Origin: an uncultured Rikenellaceae bacterium
Lineage (GTDB): Bacteria > Bacteroidota > Bacteroidia > Bacteroidales > Rikenellaceae
Assembly: GCA_949287525.1 (NCBI GenBank)
Contig: CASEGL010000002.1
Coordinates: 62,001 to 126,000 of the forward strand
DNA: 64,000 nucleotides
Reading direction: 5' to 3'
Under the pieces are notes generated by a model that had not been told where the DNA came from, searched no databases, and saw only the letters and a program-made list of their open reading frames with translations. Positions 1 to 8,225 of the stretch are shown here, piece by piece. The stretch's first letter is position 1, and every line of letters begins with the position of its first letter. The translations under genes and the position numbers were made by a program.

Positions 1-606
1 GGGCTGCACCCCACCTCGGTGAACGACAACCCGCGCTGGCGCGAGGAGCTGGAGACCGTCGGGCGGCTGCTGGCGTCGGGCGCCCGCCGCTATTGGGCGG
101 TGGGCGAGGTGGGGCTTGATCTCTACTGGAGCCGCGACTGTCTCGACCGGCAGGTCGAGGCCTTCGAGCGGCAGGCGGAGCTGGCCCTGCACTACGACCT
201 GCCGCTGGTGATCCACACGCGCGATGCGTGGCCGGAGATGATCGCCTCCCTGCAGCGCTTTGCCGGCCGCGGCCTGCGCGGGGTGATGCACGCCTTCAGT
301 GGTACGTGGGAGGACTACCTGGCCGTGCTGGCGTGCGGCGACTTCCTCTTCGGCATCGGCGGCGTGGTGACATATAAGAAAAGCTCCCTGCCGGAGCTGT
401 TGCAGCGCTTGCCGCTGGATCGGATCGTGCTGGAGACCGACGCTCCCTACCTGCCCCCCGTGCCTTATCGGGGCAAACGCAACGAACCCGCCTACATCGT
501 CCGTGTCTGCGAGCGGGTGGCCGAGGCGACGGGGCTTCCGGCCGAGGAGGTGGCGGCGGCCACGGCGGCCAATGCGGCGCGCATGTTCGGCTTTACGTCC
601 GTGTAG
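1..606 (+). CDS. tatD: TatD-family metal-dependent nuclease, 5' end outside window
   Basis: The frame is open from base 1 (GLHPT, then the codon GTG at 19), so the gene starts upstream of the window and only its C-terminal ~201 residues are seen. Family motifs are present: GLHPT, GEVGLD, the metal-ligand region IHTRD, HAFSG, LETDAPYL and RGKRNEP, the usual TIM-barrel order of TatD hydrolases. These are divalent-metal-dependent 3'-5' exonucleases/phosphoesterases of the cytoplasm. The GTG at 19 is not taken as the start because conserved GLHPT lies before it. Family assignment is firm; the substrate is not shown. Confidence 0.9.
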   Translation, partial: GLHPTSVNDNPRWREELETVGRLLASGARRYWAVGEVGLDLYWSRDCLDRQVEAFERQAELALHYDLPLVIHTRDAWPEMIASLQRFAGRGLRGVMHAFSGTWEDYLAVLACGDFLFGIGGVVTYKKSSLPELLQRLPLDRIVLETDAPYLPPVPYRGKRNEPAYIVRVCERVAEATGLPAEEVAAATAANAARMFGFTSV

Positions 607-683
607 GGCGGCGCCTGCCGCGAAAATGGGGGGCGGACGGAAATCCCTGCGGCCGGTACAGCCCACTTTCGCGAAAAAGTGAT

Positions 684-691
684 TAACTTGC
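684..691 (+). promoter_or_regulatory. Possible -7 element upstream of asparaginase gene
   Basis: TAACTTGCAC resembles the Bacteroidota -7 box TAnnTTTG with one T missing. The same TAACTTGCAC string occurs before the MerR gene at 60405. No good TTTG is seen about 20 bp upstream. The transcript would have a leader of about 80 nt. Confidence 0.35.
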
Positions 692-775
692 ACACGCTTT
701 TATCGGCGGTGCGGAGTCGGCGCAGCAGCGTCGCGGCATCCCGACGGGCGATATTTTTTCAATGACCTCAGTGCG

Positions 776-1807
776 ATGAGCAGATCTTCAGTACTTCTTA
801 TCTATACCGGAGGCACGATCGGCATGAAGCCCGATCCTGCCACCGGAACGCTCGTTCCCTTCGACTTCAACGGCATCTACGACGAAGTCCCCTCGCTCCG
901 GCGGCTCGACGTCGATCTGGATGTGCTGCCGTTCGACCCGATCGATTCCTCCAACGTGGAACCCTCCCTGTGGGTGCGCCTGGCGGAGATCATCCGCGAC
1001 AACTATGCCCGCTACGACGGTTTCGTGGTGCTGCACGGCACCGACACGATGTCCTATTCGTCGTCGGCACTCAGTTTCATGCTCGACGGACTGGACAAGG
1101 CGGTGGTCTTTACCGGCAGCCAGATACCGATCGGCGTGCTCCGTTCCGACGGCCGCGAAAACCTGATTACCACCATCGAGATCGCCGCCTCCAAGGTGAA
1201 CGGCCGTTCGGTCGTGCCGGAGGTGTCGCTCTATTTCCAGAACCGCCTCTTCCGGGCCAACCGGACCAAAAAACACAGCGCCGAGGACCTCAGCGCCTTC
1301 GCCTCCCACAACTATCCGGCGCTGGCCGACGTGGGCGTGGGCATCCACTACCGTTACGGAGCCATCGCCCCCCATCCGGAGGCCGGCACGCCCTTTACGG
1401 TCAGCACGGGCGTCTCGCAGGACGTACTCGTGGTCAAGGTCTTCCCCGGCATGACCGAACGGACGCTGCGAACCCTGCTTGAGGCCGACGGCGTGCGGGG
1501 CGTAGTCCTCGAAACCTATGGCGCCGGCAATGCCCCCACCTTCGACTGGTTCATCGGCGCGCTGGAGCGGACGATTGCCCGCGGCGTGCATGTCATCAAC
1601 GTCACCCAGTGCGTGAGCGGTGCGGTGGACATGGATATTTACGAAACGGGGCGCCGGCTGCAGGATGCCGGTGTCATCAGCGGACGCGACATCACCACCG
1701 AGGCGGCGCTGACGAAGATGATGTTCCTGCTGGGGCAGGGCTACGGCCAGGAGGAATTCGTGCGCCGCATGAAGTCCTCCCTGCGCGGCGAAATGACGGA
1801 GGAATAA
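776..1807 (+). CDS. ansA: Type I L-asparaginase
   Basis: A 343-residue protein of the asparaginase/glutaminase family that hydrolyses L-asparagine to aspartate and ammonia. The first active-site threonine lies in YTGGTIGM near residue 10 and the second catalytic segment is LHGTDTM near residue 87; SDGRENL and the C-terminal glycine-rich MMFLLGQGYG also match the type I (AnsA) branch. No signal peptide is visible, which fits the cytoplasmic type I enzyme rather than the periplasmic type II. The ATG at 776 is used because it places the TGGTIG motif at the family's usual distance from the N-terminus. It stands alone on the + strand. Confidence 0.92.
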   Translation: MSRSSVLLIYTGGTIGMKPDPATGTLVPFDFNGIYDEVPSLRRLDVDLDVLPFDPIDSSNVEPSLWVRLAEIIRDNYARYDGFVVLHGTDTMSYSSSALSFMLDGLDKAVVFTGSQIPIGVLRSDGRENLITTIEIAASKVNGRSVVPEVSLYFQNRLFRANRTKKHSAEDLSAFASHNYPALADVGVGIHYRYGAIAPHPEAGTPFTVSTGVSQDVLVVKVFPGMTERTLRTLLEADGVRGVVLETYGAGNAPTFDWFIGALERTIARGVHVINVTQCVSGAVDMDIYETGRRLQDAGVISGRDITTEAALTKMMFLLGQGYGQEEFVRRMKSSLRGEMTEE

Positions 1808-1842
1808 AATCCGGTTTCGTGCGTGTAAAGAACGACTGAATT

Positions 1843-1872
1843 TTTGCAGTAGGAAAAAAATTTCTATATTTC
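1843..1872 (+). promoter_or_regulatory. Promoter of the exbB-exbD operon and its long leader
   Basis: TTTG at 1843-1846, 18 bp, then TATATTTC at 1865-1872 (one mismatch to TAnnTTTG). It implies a leader of about 260 nt before the ATG at 2140. The 332-bp gap 1808-2139 holds this promoter, a small GGAAGA/TCTTCC hairpin near 2005 and an AT-rich stretch just before the start codon; no ORF or RNA family was recognised in it. Confidence 0.5.
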
Positions 1873-2139
1873 GGAAGTTTTTATGCTGATCCAGTGGCTA
1901 CCGATGGCAGCCGAAAGGTTTTGACCGGAGCGCGCTGAGCGAGGCAATAGCTTATGACCGAGAGTATTACAGTATTGTATCGAGGCGGATTGCAGCAATG
2001 GACGGAAGATTTCTTCCGCCCCCTTTGCGTGTTTTCGGACAGAACGTGCCGGGTGTGATCGGAAAAAAGCGGACGGACAGCGGAACTTTTTTGACGAACA
2101 ATAAAAAACAATAAGTTTAATCAATTCTAATTTAAAGCT

Positions 2140-2955
2140 ATGAAAAAACTTTTTCTGATTCTGGCAGCAGTGGGCGTGATGAGCTTCTCGGCTGTGAATG
2201 TTTACGCTCAGGAGGCAACCGCCGCAGCTACCGAACAGACCACCGACGAAGCGGTAGTCGCTGACGAGGCCGTGGTAACCGAAGAGGTCGAGATGAATGT
2301 CGAGACCGATGTTGAGGGTACCCCGATGCACCAGGCTATCAAACAGAAATTCCTTGAGGGTGGTGCAGGCTGGATGACGCCGGTGCTCCTCTGTCTTATC
2401 TTCGGTCTGGCTATCGCCATCGAGCGTATCCTGTATCTGAACCTCGCTTCGATCAACACCAAGAAGTTCATGGCTCAGATCGAGGCTGCTCTCCAGAAAG
2501 GCGGTGTGAATGCAGCTCTGGAAGTTGCCCGCAACCAGCGCGGTCCGGTAGCCAGCATCTACTATCAGGGTCTGAGCCGTTACGGCGAGGGTCTCGATGT
2601 AGTCGAGAAGAGCGTAGCTTCCTACGGTTCGGTTCAGATGGGTCTGATGGAGAAAGGTCTGTCGTGGATCTCGCTGTTCATCGCCCTGTCGCCTATGTTG
2701 GGATTTATGGGTACCGTTGTAGGTATGATCGTGGCATTCGATGCTATCCAGGCTGCCGGTGACGTATCCGCAACCCTCGTTGCAGGCGGTATCAAGGTGG
2801 CCCTTCTGACGACGATGGCCGGTCTGATCGCCGCTGTCGTACTGCAGCTGTTCTACAACTACATCGTGGCTAAGATCGACACCCTCGTTATCAACATGGA
2901 GGACAGCTCGATCATCCTCGTGGATATGCTCACCGAGTACAGCAAGAAAAACTAA
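2140..2955 (+). CDS. exbB: ExbB/TolQ/MotA-type proton channel protein
   Basis: 271 residues. An N-terminal signal-like helix (1-23, ending VYAQ) is followed by an acidic Ala/Glu/Val linker (about 24-62) and then the MotA/TolQ/ExbB core: one membrane helix near 78-96 and two more near 180-200 and 216-240 with the GFMGTVVGM segment typical of the family. With ExbD partners it forms an inner-membrane complex using proton flow to energise TonB-dependent outer-membrane transport or a Tol/gliding-like device. Two exbD genes follow in the same transcription unit. The cleavable-looking N-terminal extension is common in Bacteroidota ExbB proteins. No tonB gene is nearby, so the exact client is inferred. 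Confidence 0.9.
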   Translation: MKKLFLILAAVGVMSFSAVNVYAQEATAAATEQTTDEAVVADEAVVTEEVEMNVETDVEGTPMHQAIKQKFLEGGAGWMTPVLLCLIFGLAIAIERILYLNLASINTKKFMAQIEAALQKGGVNAALEVARNQRGPVASIYYQGLSRYGEGLDVVEKSVASYGSVQMGLMEKGLSWISLFIALSPMLGFMGTVVGMIVAFDAIQAAGDVSATLVAGGIKVALLTTMAGLIAAVVLQLFYNYIVAKIDTLVINMEDSSIILVDMLTEYSKKN

Positions 2956-2979
2956 TCCGTTTTACGCCAACCAATCGTT

Positions 2980-3459
2980 ATGAATAACAAAGCTTTTAAA
3001 TACGTCAAGTACCTCAGCTACCTGCTTCTGTTGCTGGGCATCGGGGTATTTGCTTATTTCGTCATCGCCTCGGTGATGTTCCCCGAGCCCTCGACGGAAT
3101 TTCCGGTCGGCACGGTCGGAAGCGCGATGGGCGTGAACGTGATGCTGATCTATGCCTACATCATCTTCGCCATCGCCATTGTTCTGGCTGTTGTCTTCCC
3201 GCTGGTCAATATTATCAGCAACCCGAAAGGCGCCATGCGTACGCTGGTCGGTCTGGTTGCGATGATCGTGATTTTCGGTATCAGCTATCTTTGCTCGAGC
3301 GACGCTCCGGTACCCAACCCCGCCGCCAACGGCTATTTCGACAACCCCGTTACGCTGCGTCTTACGGACGTCGGTCTGTATGCCGGTTATGCGATGTTCG
3401 CCTTGACGCTGCTTGTAATCCTGTGGGGTGAGATCAGAAGCGCATTCAAAAGAGGCTGA
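2980..3459 (+). CDS. Four-helix membrane protein of the exbB-exbD operon
   Basis: 159 residues with four predicted membrane helices (about 11-32, 50-75, 87-105, 124-146) and short polar loops; I do not recognise a named domain. It lies 24 bp after exbB and 21 bp before exbD, so it is almost certainly co-transcribed and may be an accessory subunit or assembly factor of the proton-channel complex. That role rests only on position. No catalytic motif or signal peptidase site was seen; the first helix is the probable membrane anchor. Confidence 0.75.
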   Translation: MNNKAFKYVKYLSYLLLLLGIGVFAYFVIASVMFPEPSTEFPVGTVGSAMGVNVMLIYAYIIFAIAIVLAVVFPLVNIISNPKGAMRTLVGLVAMIVIFGISYLCSSDAPVPNPAANGYFDNPVTLRLTDVGLYAGYAMFALTLLVILWGEIRSAFKRG

Positions 3460-3480
3460 TTTTTGGAGAGGAGATAAATT

Positions 3481-4062
3481 ATGGCAATCAACAAAAGAAA
3501 AATCCCGGAAATCAATGCCGGTTCAATGGCCGACATTGCCTTCCTGTTGCTGATTTTCTTCCTTGTGGCCACCACCATGAACACCGACACCGGTATTCAG
3601 CGCGTGCTGCCGCCGTGGGTCGAGAATCCCACCGACGACGCGCCCCCCATCAAGGAGCGTAACCTGATGGCCGTGAAGGTGAACCAGTACGATCAGATCC
3701 AGATGCAGGGCAAACTTGTGAGCCTGCAGCAGGTGAAAGATCTGGCCAAGGAGTTTATCCTGAACGTCGGCAACAGCGAGGACCTGCCCGAAAAGAAAAT
3801 GACGGAGATCGACCTCATCGGTCAGTATCCCGTCAGCGAGGGCGTCATCTCGTTGCAGAATGACCGTGGTACCAGCTACGACATGTACATCAAGGTACAG
3901 AACGAGCTGACCCGTGCATTCAACGAAATCCGCGACAATGTGGCCCGTCAGTATTTCGGCGCTCCTATAAGCGAGTTGGACGAGGCCAAACGCAAGGCAA
4001 TTCAGGAAGCTGTGCCGAACAAGATCTCGGAAGCCGAACCCAAAAATATCGGAGGAAATTAG
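3481..4062 (+). CDS. exbD: ExbD/TolR-family biopolymer transport protein, first copy
   Basis: 193 residues. A short cytoplasmic basic N-terminus (KRKIPEINAG) leads into one membrane helix (about 16-36) carrying Asp18, the position of the proton-carrying aspartate of ExbD/TolR. The remaining ~155 residues form the periplasmic domain, longer than in enterobacterial ExbD and with a charged middle. Its stop codon is followed after one base by the start of the second exbD, so the two are translationally close. Having two different ExbD subunits with one ExbB suggests a heteromeric channel, an inference from gene order. Confidence 0.9.
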   Translation: MAINKRKIPEINAGSMADIAFLLLIFFLVATTMNTDTGIQRVLPPWVENPTDDAPPIKERNLMAVKVNQYDQIQMQGKLVSLQQVKDLAKEFILNVGNSEDLPEKKMTEIDLIGQYPVSEGVISLQNDRGTSYDMYIKVQNELTRAFNEIRDNVARQYFGAPISELDEAKRKAIQEAVPNKISEAEPKNIGGN

Positions 4063-4063
4063 T

Positions 4064-4534
4064 ATGGCAGTTATCAGAAAAAAAGGCTCGAAAGAAGTGC
4101 CGCCTATTTCGACGGCCTCCCTGCCTGACGTAATCTTCATGATTCTGTTCTTCTTCATGACGACGACGTCCATGAAGGAAACCGAACTGAGGGTGCGTTT
4201 CGCACTGCCGGAGGCTACCGAGGTGCAGAAGCTGGAAAAGAAGAGTCTGGTCAGCTACATCTATGTAGGCCAGCCGACCGCCCAGCTGCAGGCCAAATTC
4301 GGTACCGCTCCGCGTATTCAGCTGAACGACACCTACCGTACGCCTCAGGATATTTTGGACTTCATCGCATCGGAACGCGACAAGCTCAGCGAGAGCGACC
4401 GTAACGCGATGTCCGTATGTATCAAGGCAGACCGTTATACCCGTATGGGTATCATCACCGACGTAAAACAGGAGCTGCGTAAGGCCAATGCCCTCAGGGT
4501 AACCTATGCCGCTACCAAAACGCTCGGTTACTAA
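4064..4534 (+). CDS. exbD: ExbD/TolR-family biopolymer transport protein, second copy
   Basis: 156 residues, same architecture as the preceding gene: basic N-terminus, a membrane helix (about 20-40) with Asp22 in the SLPDVIFMILFF segment, and a periplasmic domain ending in KQELRKANALRVTYAA, the TolR-like C-terminal helix. It begins one base after the first exbD ends and closes the operon; an intrinsic terminator follows at 4560. The two ExbD proteins differ clearly in sequence, so this is not a recent tandem duplication. Confidence 0.9.
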   Translation: MAVIRKKGSKEVPPISTASLPDVIFMILFFFMTTTSMKETELRVRFALPEATEVQKLEKKSLVSYIYVGQPTAQLQAKFGTAPRIQLNDTYRTPQDILDFIASERDKLSESDRNAMSVCIKADRYTRMGIITDVKQELRKANALRVTYAATKTLGY

Positions 4535-4559
4535 CGGAGTGCGGTAACATTATTTACGG

Positions 4560-4600
4560 AATCGGGGACGCTTCACAAAGCATCCCCGATTTTGTTTTTC
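4560..4600 (+). terminator. Rho-independent terminator after exbD
   Basis: A 9-bp stem AATCGGGGA / TCCCCGATT encloses a 14-nt loop and is followed by TTTGTTTTTC. A second small hairpin GCTGC/GCAGC at 4603-4620 with TTTTCC directly follows and may act as a back-up. Confidence 0.85.
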
Positions 4601-4810
4601 CTGCTGCTGGAAACGGCAGCTTTTCCTGTTTGGGGTGTCGGATGATCGGTCGTTGGGGGGGGCGTTGGAGGTAGCCGAACTGTCCGGCAGGGGGTGTCCG
4701 GCCGGGGAGTGTTTGGGAGGGGGATGTCCGCTGATTCCTGGCGAGACGGAGGGAGCGGCGACGGCAAACGGAAGGGGCAGGAAGAAGGCTTTTTTTGACG
4801 CGGGATCGGA

Positions 4811-4841
4811 TTGGGAGTTTGTTGAAAATGCGTTATCTTTG
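4811..4841 (+). promoter_or_regulatory. Promoter of tRNA-Pro
   Basis: TTGG at 4811-4814 (one mismatch to TTTG), 19 bp, then a perfect -7 box TATCTTTG at 4834-4841, ending 19 bp before the tRNA. The 260-bp gap before it (4601-4860) otherwise holds only GC-rich sequence with no supported gene. Confidence 0.6.
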
Positions 4842-4860
4842 CCCCGTTCGACACAAACGG

Positions 4861-4935
4861 CGGGATGTAGCGCAGTCCGGTTAGCGCACCTGCTTTGGGA
4901 GCAGGGGGTCCCGGGTTCGAATCCCGGTATCCCGA
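4861..4935 (+). tRNA. tRNA-Pro (anticodon UGG)
   Basis: Acceptor arms CGGGATG and TATCCCG pair over 7 bp; the anticodon arm CCTGC-TTTGGGA-GCAGG gives anticodon TGG; the T arm GGGTTCGAATCCC is canonical. Discriminator base A at 4935; CCA is not encoded. Confidence 0.97.
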
Positions 4936-4936
4936 C

Positions 4937-4983
4937 ACGATAACGGCTCGACACATGCAAGGCATGCGTCGGGCCGTTATCGT
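4937..4983. terminator. Long hairpin directly downstream of tRNA-Pro
   Basis: ACGATAACGGC pairs with GCCGTTATCGT over 11 bp and continues inward with CGAC/GTCG and CATGC/GCATG, giving a nearly 21-bp stem two bases after the tRNA. There is no T tract, so it may serve 3' processing or factor-assisted termination rather than classical intrinsic termination. Confidence 0.5.
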
Positions 4984-5091
4984 ATGTGTATGGCCGGATG
5001 GCGAGGCGGCGGAGTGTATGCGGCTCTGCAGTGGACGGCTGCTCCGGTACGCGGAGATCTCCGCAGCGGTATGCCGGAGGAGGATAAGCAT

Positions 5092-5122
5092 GCCGGCCGA
5101 CGGACATCCTCCGTCGGCCGGC
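5092..5122. terminator. Perfect 13-bp hairpin downstream of the nucleotidyltransferase gene
   Basis: GCCGGCCGACGGA and TCCGTCGGCCGGC pair perfectly around a CATCC loop, 22 bp past the stop codon of the minus-strand gene. No U tract follows on either strand, so the terminator role is a guess from position. Confidence 0.45.
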
Positions 5123-5144
5123 TGTCAGTTTCGGGGGAGAGGGA

Positions 5145-6053
5145 TTACCAGAGCCGTTCGGGGTATTCGCCGGCATCCACCAGGGCGCGGATGTTGTCCA
5201 CGACGTGCTGGCGGTCCGATGCATACGTCACGCCGAACCAGCGTGCCGTCGTGTCGAGTACCTTGACCTGGCCGGCTCCCGTGTGGATCGCTTCGTTGAC
5301 GACGGTCGGAATGTAGAATTCGCTCTTCATCTCCTGGCCGCGGGCTTTCAGAAATTCGCGGAACAGCTTCTCCGACAGGGTGAAATAGTCGGGTGTGAAG
5401 CCCCACATGTTCATCGATACGGGCGTATTTTCGTCGAGCAGGTGGTATTCGTCGTTCTCGTCGCGGAAGATGATGCCGCGGCCCTCCTGGCGGCGGATGT
5501 CGGTTCGTTCGGTCACCGAGGTGAGGTAGCCTTCGGCATTCGTCTCGCAGACGCCGCGGGAGACGGAGCCGCTCTCGGAAAGCGTATTGCCCACGCGGTA
5601 GCCGACCATGCAGTACTGGCCGTCGCGGTCGGTCGCGGAGAGGAAGCGGGCGAGTGCCTCGAAACTGGCGCGGCCGTAGAAATCGTCGGCATTGATGACG
5701 GCGAAAGGTTCGTGGATGGCATCGCGGGCCATCAGTACGGCGTGTCCCGTACCCCACGGCTTCTCACGGCCTTCCGGTACGGAAAATCCGGCGGGCAGCG
5801 CATCCAGCGACTGGAAAACGACCTCGACGGGGATGTGTCCTTCGTAACGCGAAAGGATCTTTTCGCGGAATTCCTGCTCGAAACGGTGGGCGATGACGAA
5901 GACCACTTTGCCGAAACCGGCGCGGGCGGCGTCGAATACGGAGTAGTCCATGATGGTCTCACCGGAGGGGCCGACGGCATCGAGCTGCTTGAGACCGCCG
6001 TAGCGCGATCCCATGCCGGCCGCCATGATGAGTAAGGTGGGTTTTTGTGCCAT
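5145..6053 (-). CDS. Sugar-phosphate nucleotidyltransferase family protein
   Basis: 302 residues starting at MAQKPTLLIM. The N-terminus carries the nucleotide-binding loop MAAGMGSRYGG (about 10-20), then DAVGPSGETI and a GTGHAVL substrate loop near 100, and the metal-binding AVINADDFYG near 110; this is the GT-A-like fold of UTP/CTP/dTTP-sugar pyrophosphorylases. It probably activates a sugar phosphate for surface polysaccharide synthesis; which nucleotide and sugar cannot be read from sequence. Longer readings in frame extend to 6212 but lack conservation and cross the -7 box at 6074, so the ATG at 6053 is chosen. Confidence 0.85.
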   Translation of the reverse strand: MAQKPTLLIMAAGMGSRYGGLKQLDAVGPSGETIMDYSVFDAARAGFGKVVFVIAHRFEQEFREKILSRYEGHIPVEVVFQSLDALPAGFSVPEGREKPWGTGHAVLMARDAIHEPFAVINADDFYGRASFEALARFLSATDRDGQYCMVGYRVGNTLSESGSVSRGVCETNAEGYLTSVTERTDIRRQEGRGIIFRDENDEYHLLDENTPVSMNMWGFTPDYFTLSEKLFREFLKARGQEMKSEFYIPTVVNEAIHTGAGQVKVLDTTARWFGVTYASDRQHVVDNIRALVDAGEYPERLW

Positions 6054-6073
6054 AGCTGAGATTTTAAGTGAGG

Positions 6074-6081
6074 CAAAGATA
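6074..6081 (-). promoter_or_regulatory. -7 element of the nucleotidyltransferase gene
   Basis: TATCTTTG on the minus strand, a perfect TAnnTTTG, about 20 bp before the start codon; no clear TTTG upstream. The gene-free stretch 6054-6362 holds this element and the tRNA-Arg terminator and nothing else that I can support. Confidence 0.5.
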
Positions 6082-6317
6082 ACGGTTTTCACACTCAGTC
6101 GCCCTATTTTTCCGATAATTGTCGGCCGACGGTGAGGACAGTCCGGCCGGTGCGTGCGGACTGTGCGGGACGGCAGGGGTATGGAGGGCGGAAGCGGCCT
6201 GTTGCAGCGCAAGAGGGAGTAAACAGCTGCAAGGCGGTAGCGGGTTGCGGAAGTGCGGCAGAGTGCGGCTTCCGGACGGAGACAGGGTTTGTTTCCGCCC
6301 GCGACCGCAGCAACGCA

Positions 6318-6357
6318 GCAAAACAGAAGCGCCCCCGACGGGCATGTCGGGAGCGCT
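6318..6357 (-). terminator. Terminator of tRNA-Arg
   Basis: On the minus strand AGCGCTCCCGAC and GTCGGGGGCGCT form a 12-bp stem with one mismatch and loop ATGCCC, followed by TTCTGTTTTG, just after the tRNA 3' end. Confidence 0.7.
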
Positions 6358-6362
6358 CTCCG

Positions 6363-6436
6363 TGATTCCGGCGGGATTCGAACCCACGACCCACAGCTTA
6401 GAAGGCTGTTGCTCTATCCAGCTGAGCTACGGAACC
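6363..6436 (-). tRNA. tRNA-Arg (anticodon UCU)
   Basis: Read on the minus strand: acceptor GGTTCCG/CGGAATC, D arm GCTC/GAGC, anticodon loop TTCTAAG with anticodon TCT flanked by CAGCC and a complementary GCTGT-like strand, T arm with GGTTCGAATCC. Discriminator A; CCA not encoded. Confidence 0.95.
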
Positions 6437-6449
6437 TTATTTGTGGTTA

Positions 6450-6480
6450 CAAAAGTAGGTGTTTTTGGCGAGTTATCAAA
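6450..6480 (-). promoter_or_regulatory. Promoter of tRNA-Arg
   Basis: On the minus strand TTTG (6477-6480), 19 bp, TACTTTTG (6450-6457): both boxes match the Bacteroidota consensus exactly. Transcription would start within a few bases of the tRNA 5' end. Confidence 0.75.
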
Positions 6481-6621
6481 ATACAATGTCCGCTTCTCGC
6501 GGACGAAATGGCAAAGAGGTGCGAAAAGCGGGGAAATGATAACGTTTTTCGGGAGATAAAAATGATGGCGGTGCGCGGTGCGCGGGAAAAATACTCCTAT
6601 ATTAGCAACCTGAACCCCAAA

Positions 6622-7587
6622 ATGAGTTTTATGGTGCCGAATTCCCCCGTTGTCAGTATCGTCATACCTGCCTATAACATTGAGGCCTATCTGGCGCGCA
6701 CGCTCGATTCGCTGCTGGCACAGACCTATGGTGATTTTGAAATCATTGTGGTGAACGACTGTTCGCCGGACGGCCTGTCGGCGATCGCCCATCGCTATGC
6801 CGAGCGGGACGCCCGTATCCGGGTCATCGACAAGCCGGTCAATCAGGGAACCATGGAGGCGCGGCGCACCGGCTGCGAGGCGGCACGGGGCGAATACATC
6901 GTCTTCTGTGACGGCGACGACCTGATGCCTGCCGATGCCCTAGAGCGGATGTTGGCGCAAATGGATGCCGATACGGACATGCTGCTGTGCGGGGTGCGGA
7001 TGCTGTGGCCCAACGGCCATGTCTCCTACCGTCCCCGGGTGAAGCGGGGACGCGTTCCCGAGAGCCGCGACGAACTCTATGAGGCGTTCATTCGCAAACG
7101 GATTACCTGGTATCTGTGTGCCGGCATGTTCCGTCGGTCGCTGTTCGGTTTGGAGCTGGTCACCTTTGTCGGCCAGTCGCTCAACGAGGACTACATGCTG
7201 CTGCTGCAGCTGCTTCAGTTTGCCCGCGGGGTGCGCTTCTATGACGCTTATGTGTATGACTACATCCGTACGGCGGAGTCGATGACCTATGGCCGGCCGG
7301 CGATGCGGAAGTTGCGGATGGAGCTGAAAGCCAACCAATGGTGCTGTGACTTTCTGTGCAGCCGTTCGATCCGGGTCGAGGATGCGCGGTGGCAGTATGT
7401 CCAGCGGGTCTACCACTGCATCAAGGACGGTTTCACGCGCCGCCGGGTGCTGGAGACGGGGCCGGTGGACCGGTCGCTCTTCAACCTGCGGAACATCTAC
7501 CGCTACCTGGGCTTCAGCGGCGTGATGAAATATTTTTTCTGGTGCATGGTGAGTGCGCTGCGGTTTCCTTCGTGCCGTCCTGTCTGA
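6622..7587 (+). CDS. Family 2 glycosyltransferase
   Basis: 321 residues. The GT-A fold start VSIVIPAYN with YLARTLDSLLAQTY, VVNDCSPDG and the metal-binding FCDGDDLM (about residue 95-102) identify a GT2 enzyme that transfers a sugar from a nucleotide sugar, usually in surface polysaccharide or glycoprotein synthesis at the cytoplasmic membrane. The C-terminal ~100 residues are basic and aromatic with one hydrophobic stretch (VMKYFFWCMVSAL). Two ATGs (6622 and 6631) are possible; 6622 is used. The frame is open back to 6253 but that part overlaps tRNA-Arg and is not coding. TATATTAG at 6598 could be a weak -7 box. Confidence 0.85.
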   Translation: MSFMVPNSPVVSIVIPAYNIEAYLARTLDSLLAQTYGDFEIIVVNDCSPDGLSAIAHRYAERDARIRVIDKPVNQGTMEARRTGCEAARGEYIVFCDGDDLMPADALERMLAQMDADTDMLLCGVRMLWPNGHVSYRPRVKRGRVPESRDELYEAFIRKRITWYLCAGMFRRSLFGLELVTFVGQSLNEDYMLLLQLLQFARGVRFYDAYVYDYIRTAESMTYGRPAMRKLRMELKANQWCCDFLCSRSIRVEDARWQYVQRVYHCIKDGFTRRRVLETGPVDRSLFNLRNIYRYLGFSGVMKYFFWCMVSALRFPSCRPV

Positions 7588-7602
7588 GCGGATGGCGGCG
7601 GA

Positions 7603-7634
7603 TTTGGTGATTCCGTCGAAAAGTCCTATATTTG
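7603..7634 (+). promoter_or_regulatory. Promoter of rpsP-rimM
   Basis: TTTG (7603-7606), 20 bp, TATATTTG (7627-7634) followed by CAG: a textbook Bacteroidota promoter. The leader to the rpsP ATG would be about 50 nt. Confidence 0.8.
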
Positions 7635-7692
7635 CAGGCCGTTTCGTGAAAACGGCGGACAATACAATTGTTAATTTAATTCAAAAGACAAG

Positions 7693-8220
7693 ATGCCTGT
7701 AAAAATCAGACTTGCGCGTCACGGTAAGAAAGGTTATGCTTTCTATCATATCGTTGTCGCAGACAGCAGGGCGCCACGCGATGGTAAATTCATTGAGAAG
7801 ATCGGTACCTACAATCCGAACACGAATCCTGCTACGATCGATCTGAACTTTGAAAAAGCGCTGGAGTGGCTGCAGAAAGGCGCTCAGCCCACGGATACCT
7901 GCCGTGCCATCCTCTCCTACAAGGGTGTGATGTACAAGAAACACCTGCTCGGCGGTGTTGCCAAAGGCGCTTTCGACGAGGCTACTGCAAATTCCCGCTT
8001 CGAAAAATGGATGAGCGAAAAAGCCGCCAAGATCGCAGCGAAAACGCAGAAACTGACCGCCGATAAGGAAAAACTCGCCAAAGATCGTCTGGCTCAGGAG
8101 AAAGAGACCAACGAGAAGAAGGCGAAAGCCGTTGAGGCAAAACGTGCCGAGGCTGCTGCCGCTGCCGCCGCTCAGGAGGCTGAAGCCGCTGCAACCGAGG
8201 AGGCTCCCGCCGCAGAATAG
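7693..8220 (+). CDS. rpsP: 30S ribosomal protein S16
   Basis: 175 residues. The first ~80 residues are standard S16 ([20 protein letters not shown], then [19 protein letters not shown]), which binds 16S rRNA early in 30S assembly. The rest is a Lys/Glu/Ala-rich coiled-coil-like tail ending in a poly-alanine and acidic stretch, roughly doubling the usual ~80-90-residue length; such tails are common on Bacteroidota S16. rimM follows after 5 bp, the classical S16-RimM pairing. Confidence 0.96.
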   Translation: MPVKIRLARHGKKGYAFYHIVVADSRAPRDGKFIEKIGTYNPNTNPATIDLNFEKALEWLQKGAQPTDTCRAILSYKGVMYKKHLLGGVAKGAFDEATANSRFEKWMSEKAAKIAAKTQKLTADKEKLAKDRLAQEKETNEKKAKAVEAKRAEAAAAAAAQEAEAAATEEAPAAE

Positions 8221-8225
8221 TTGCG

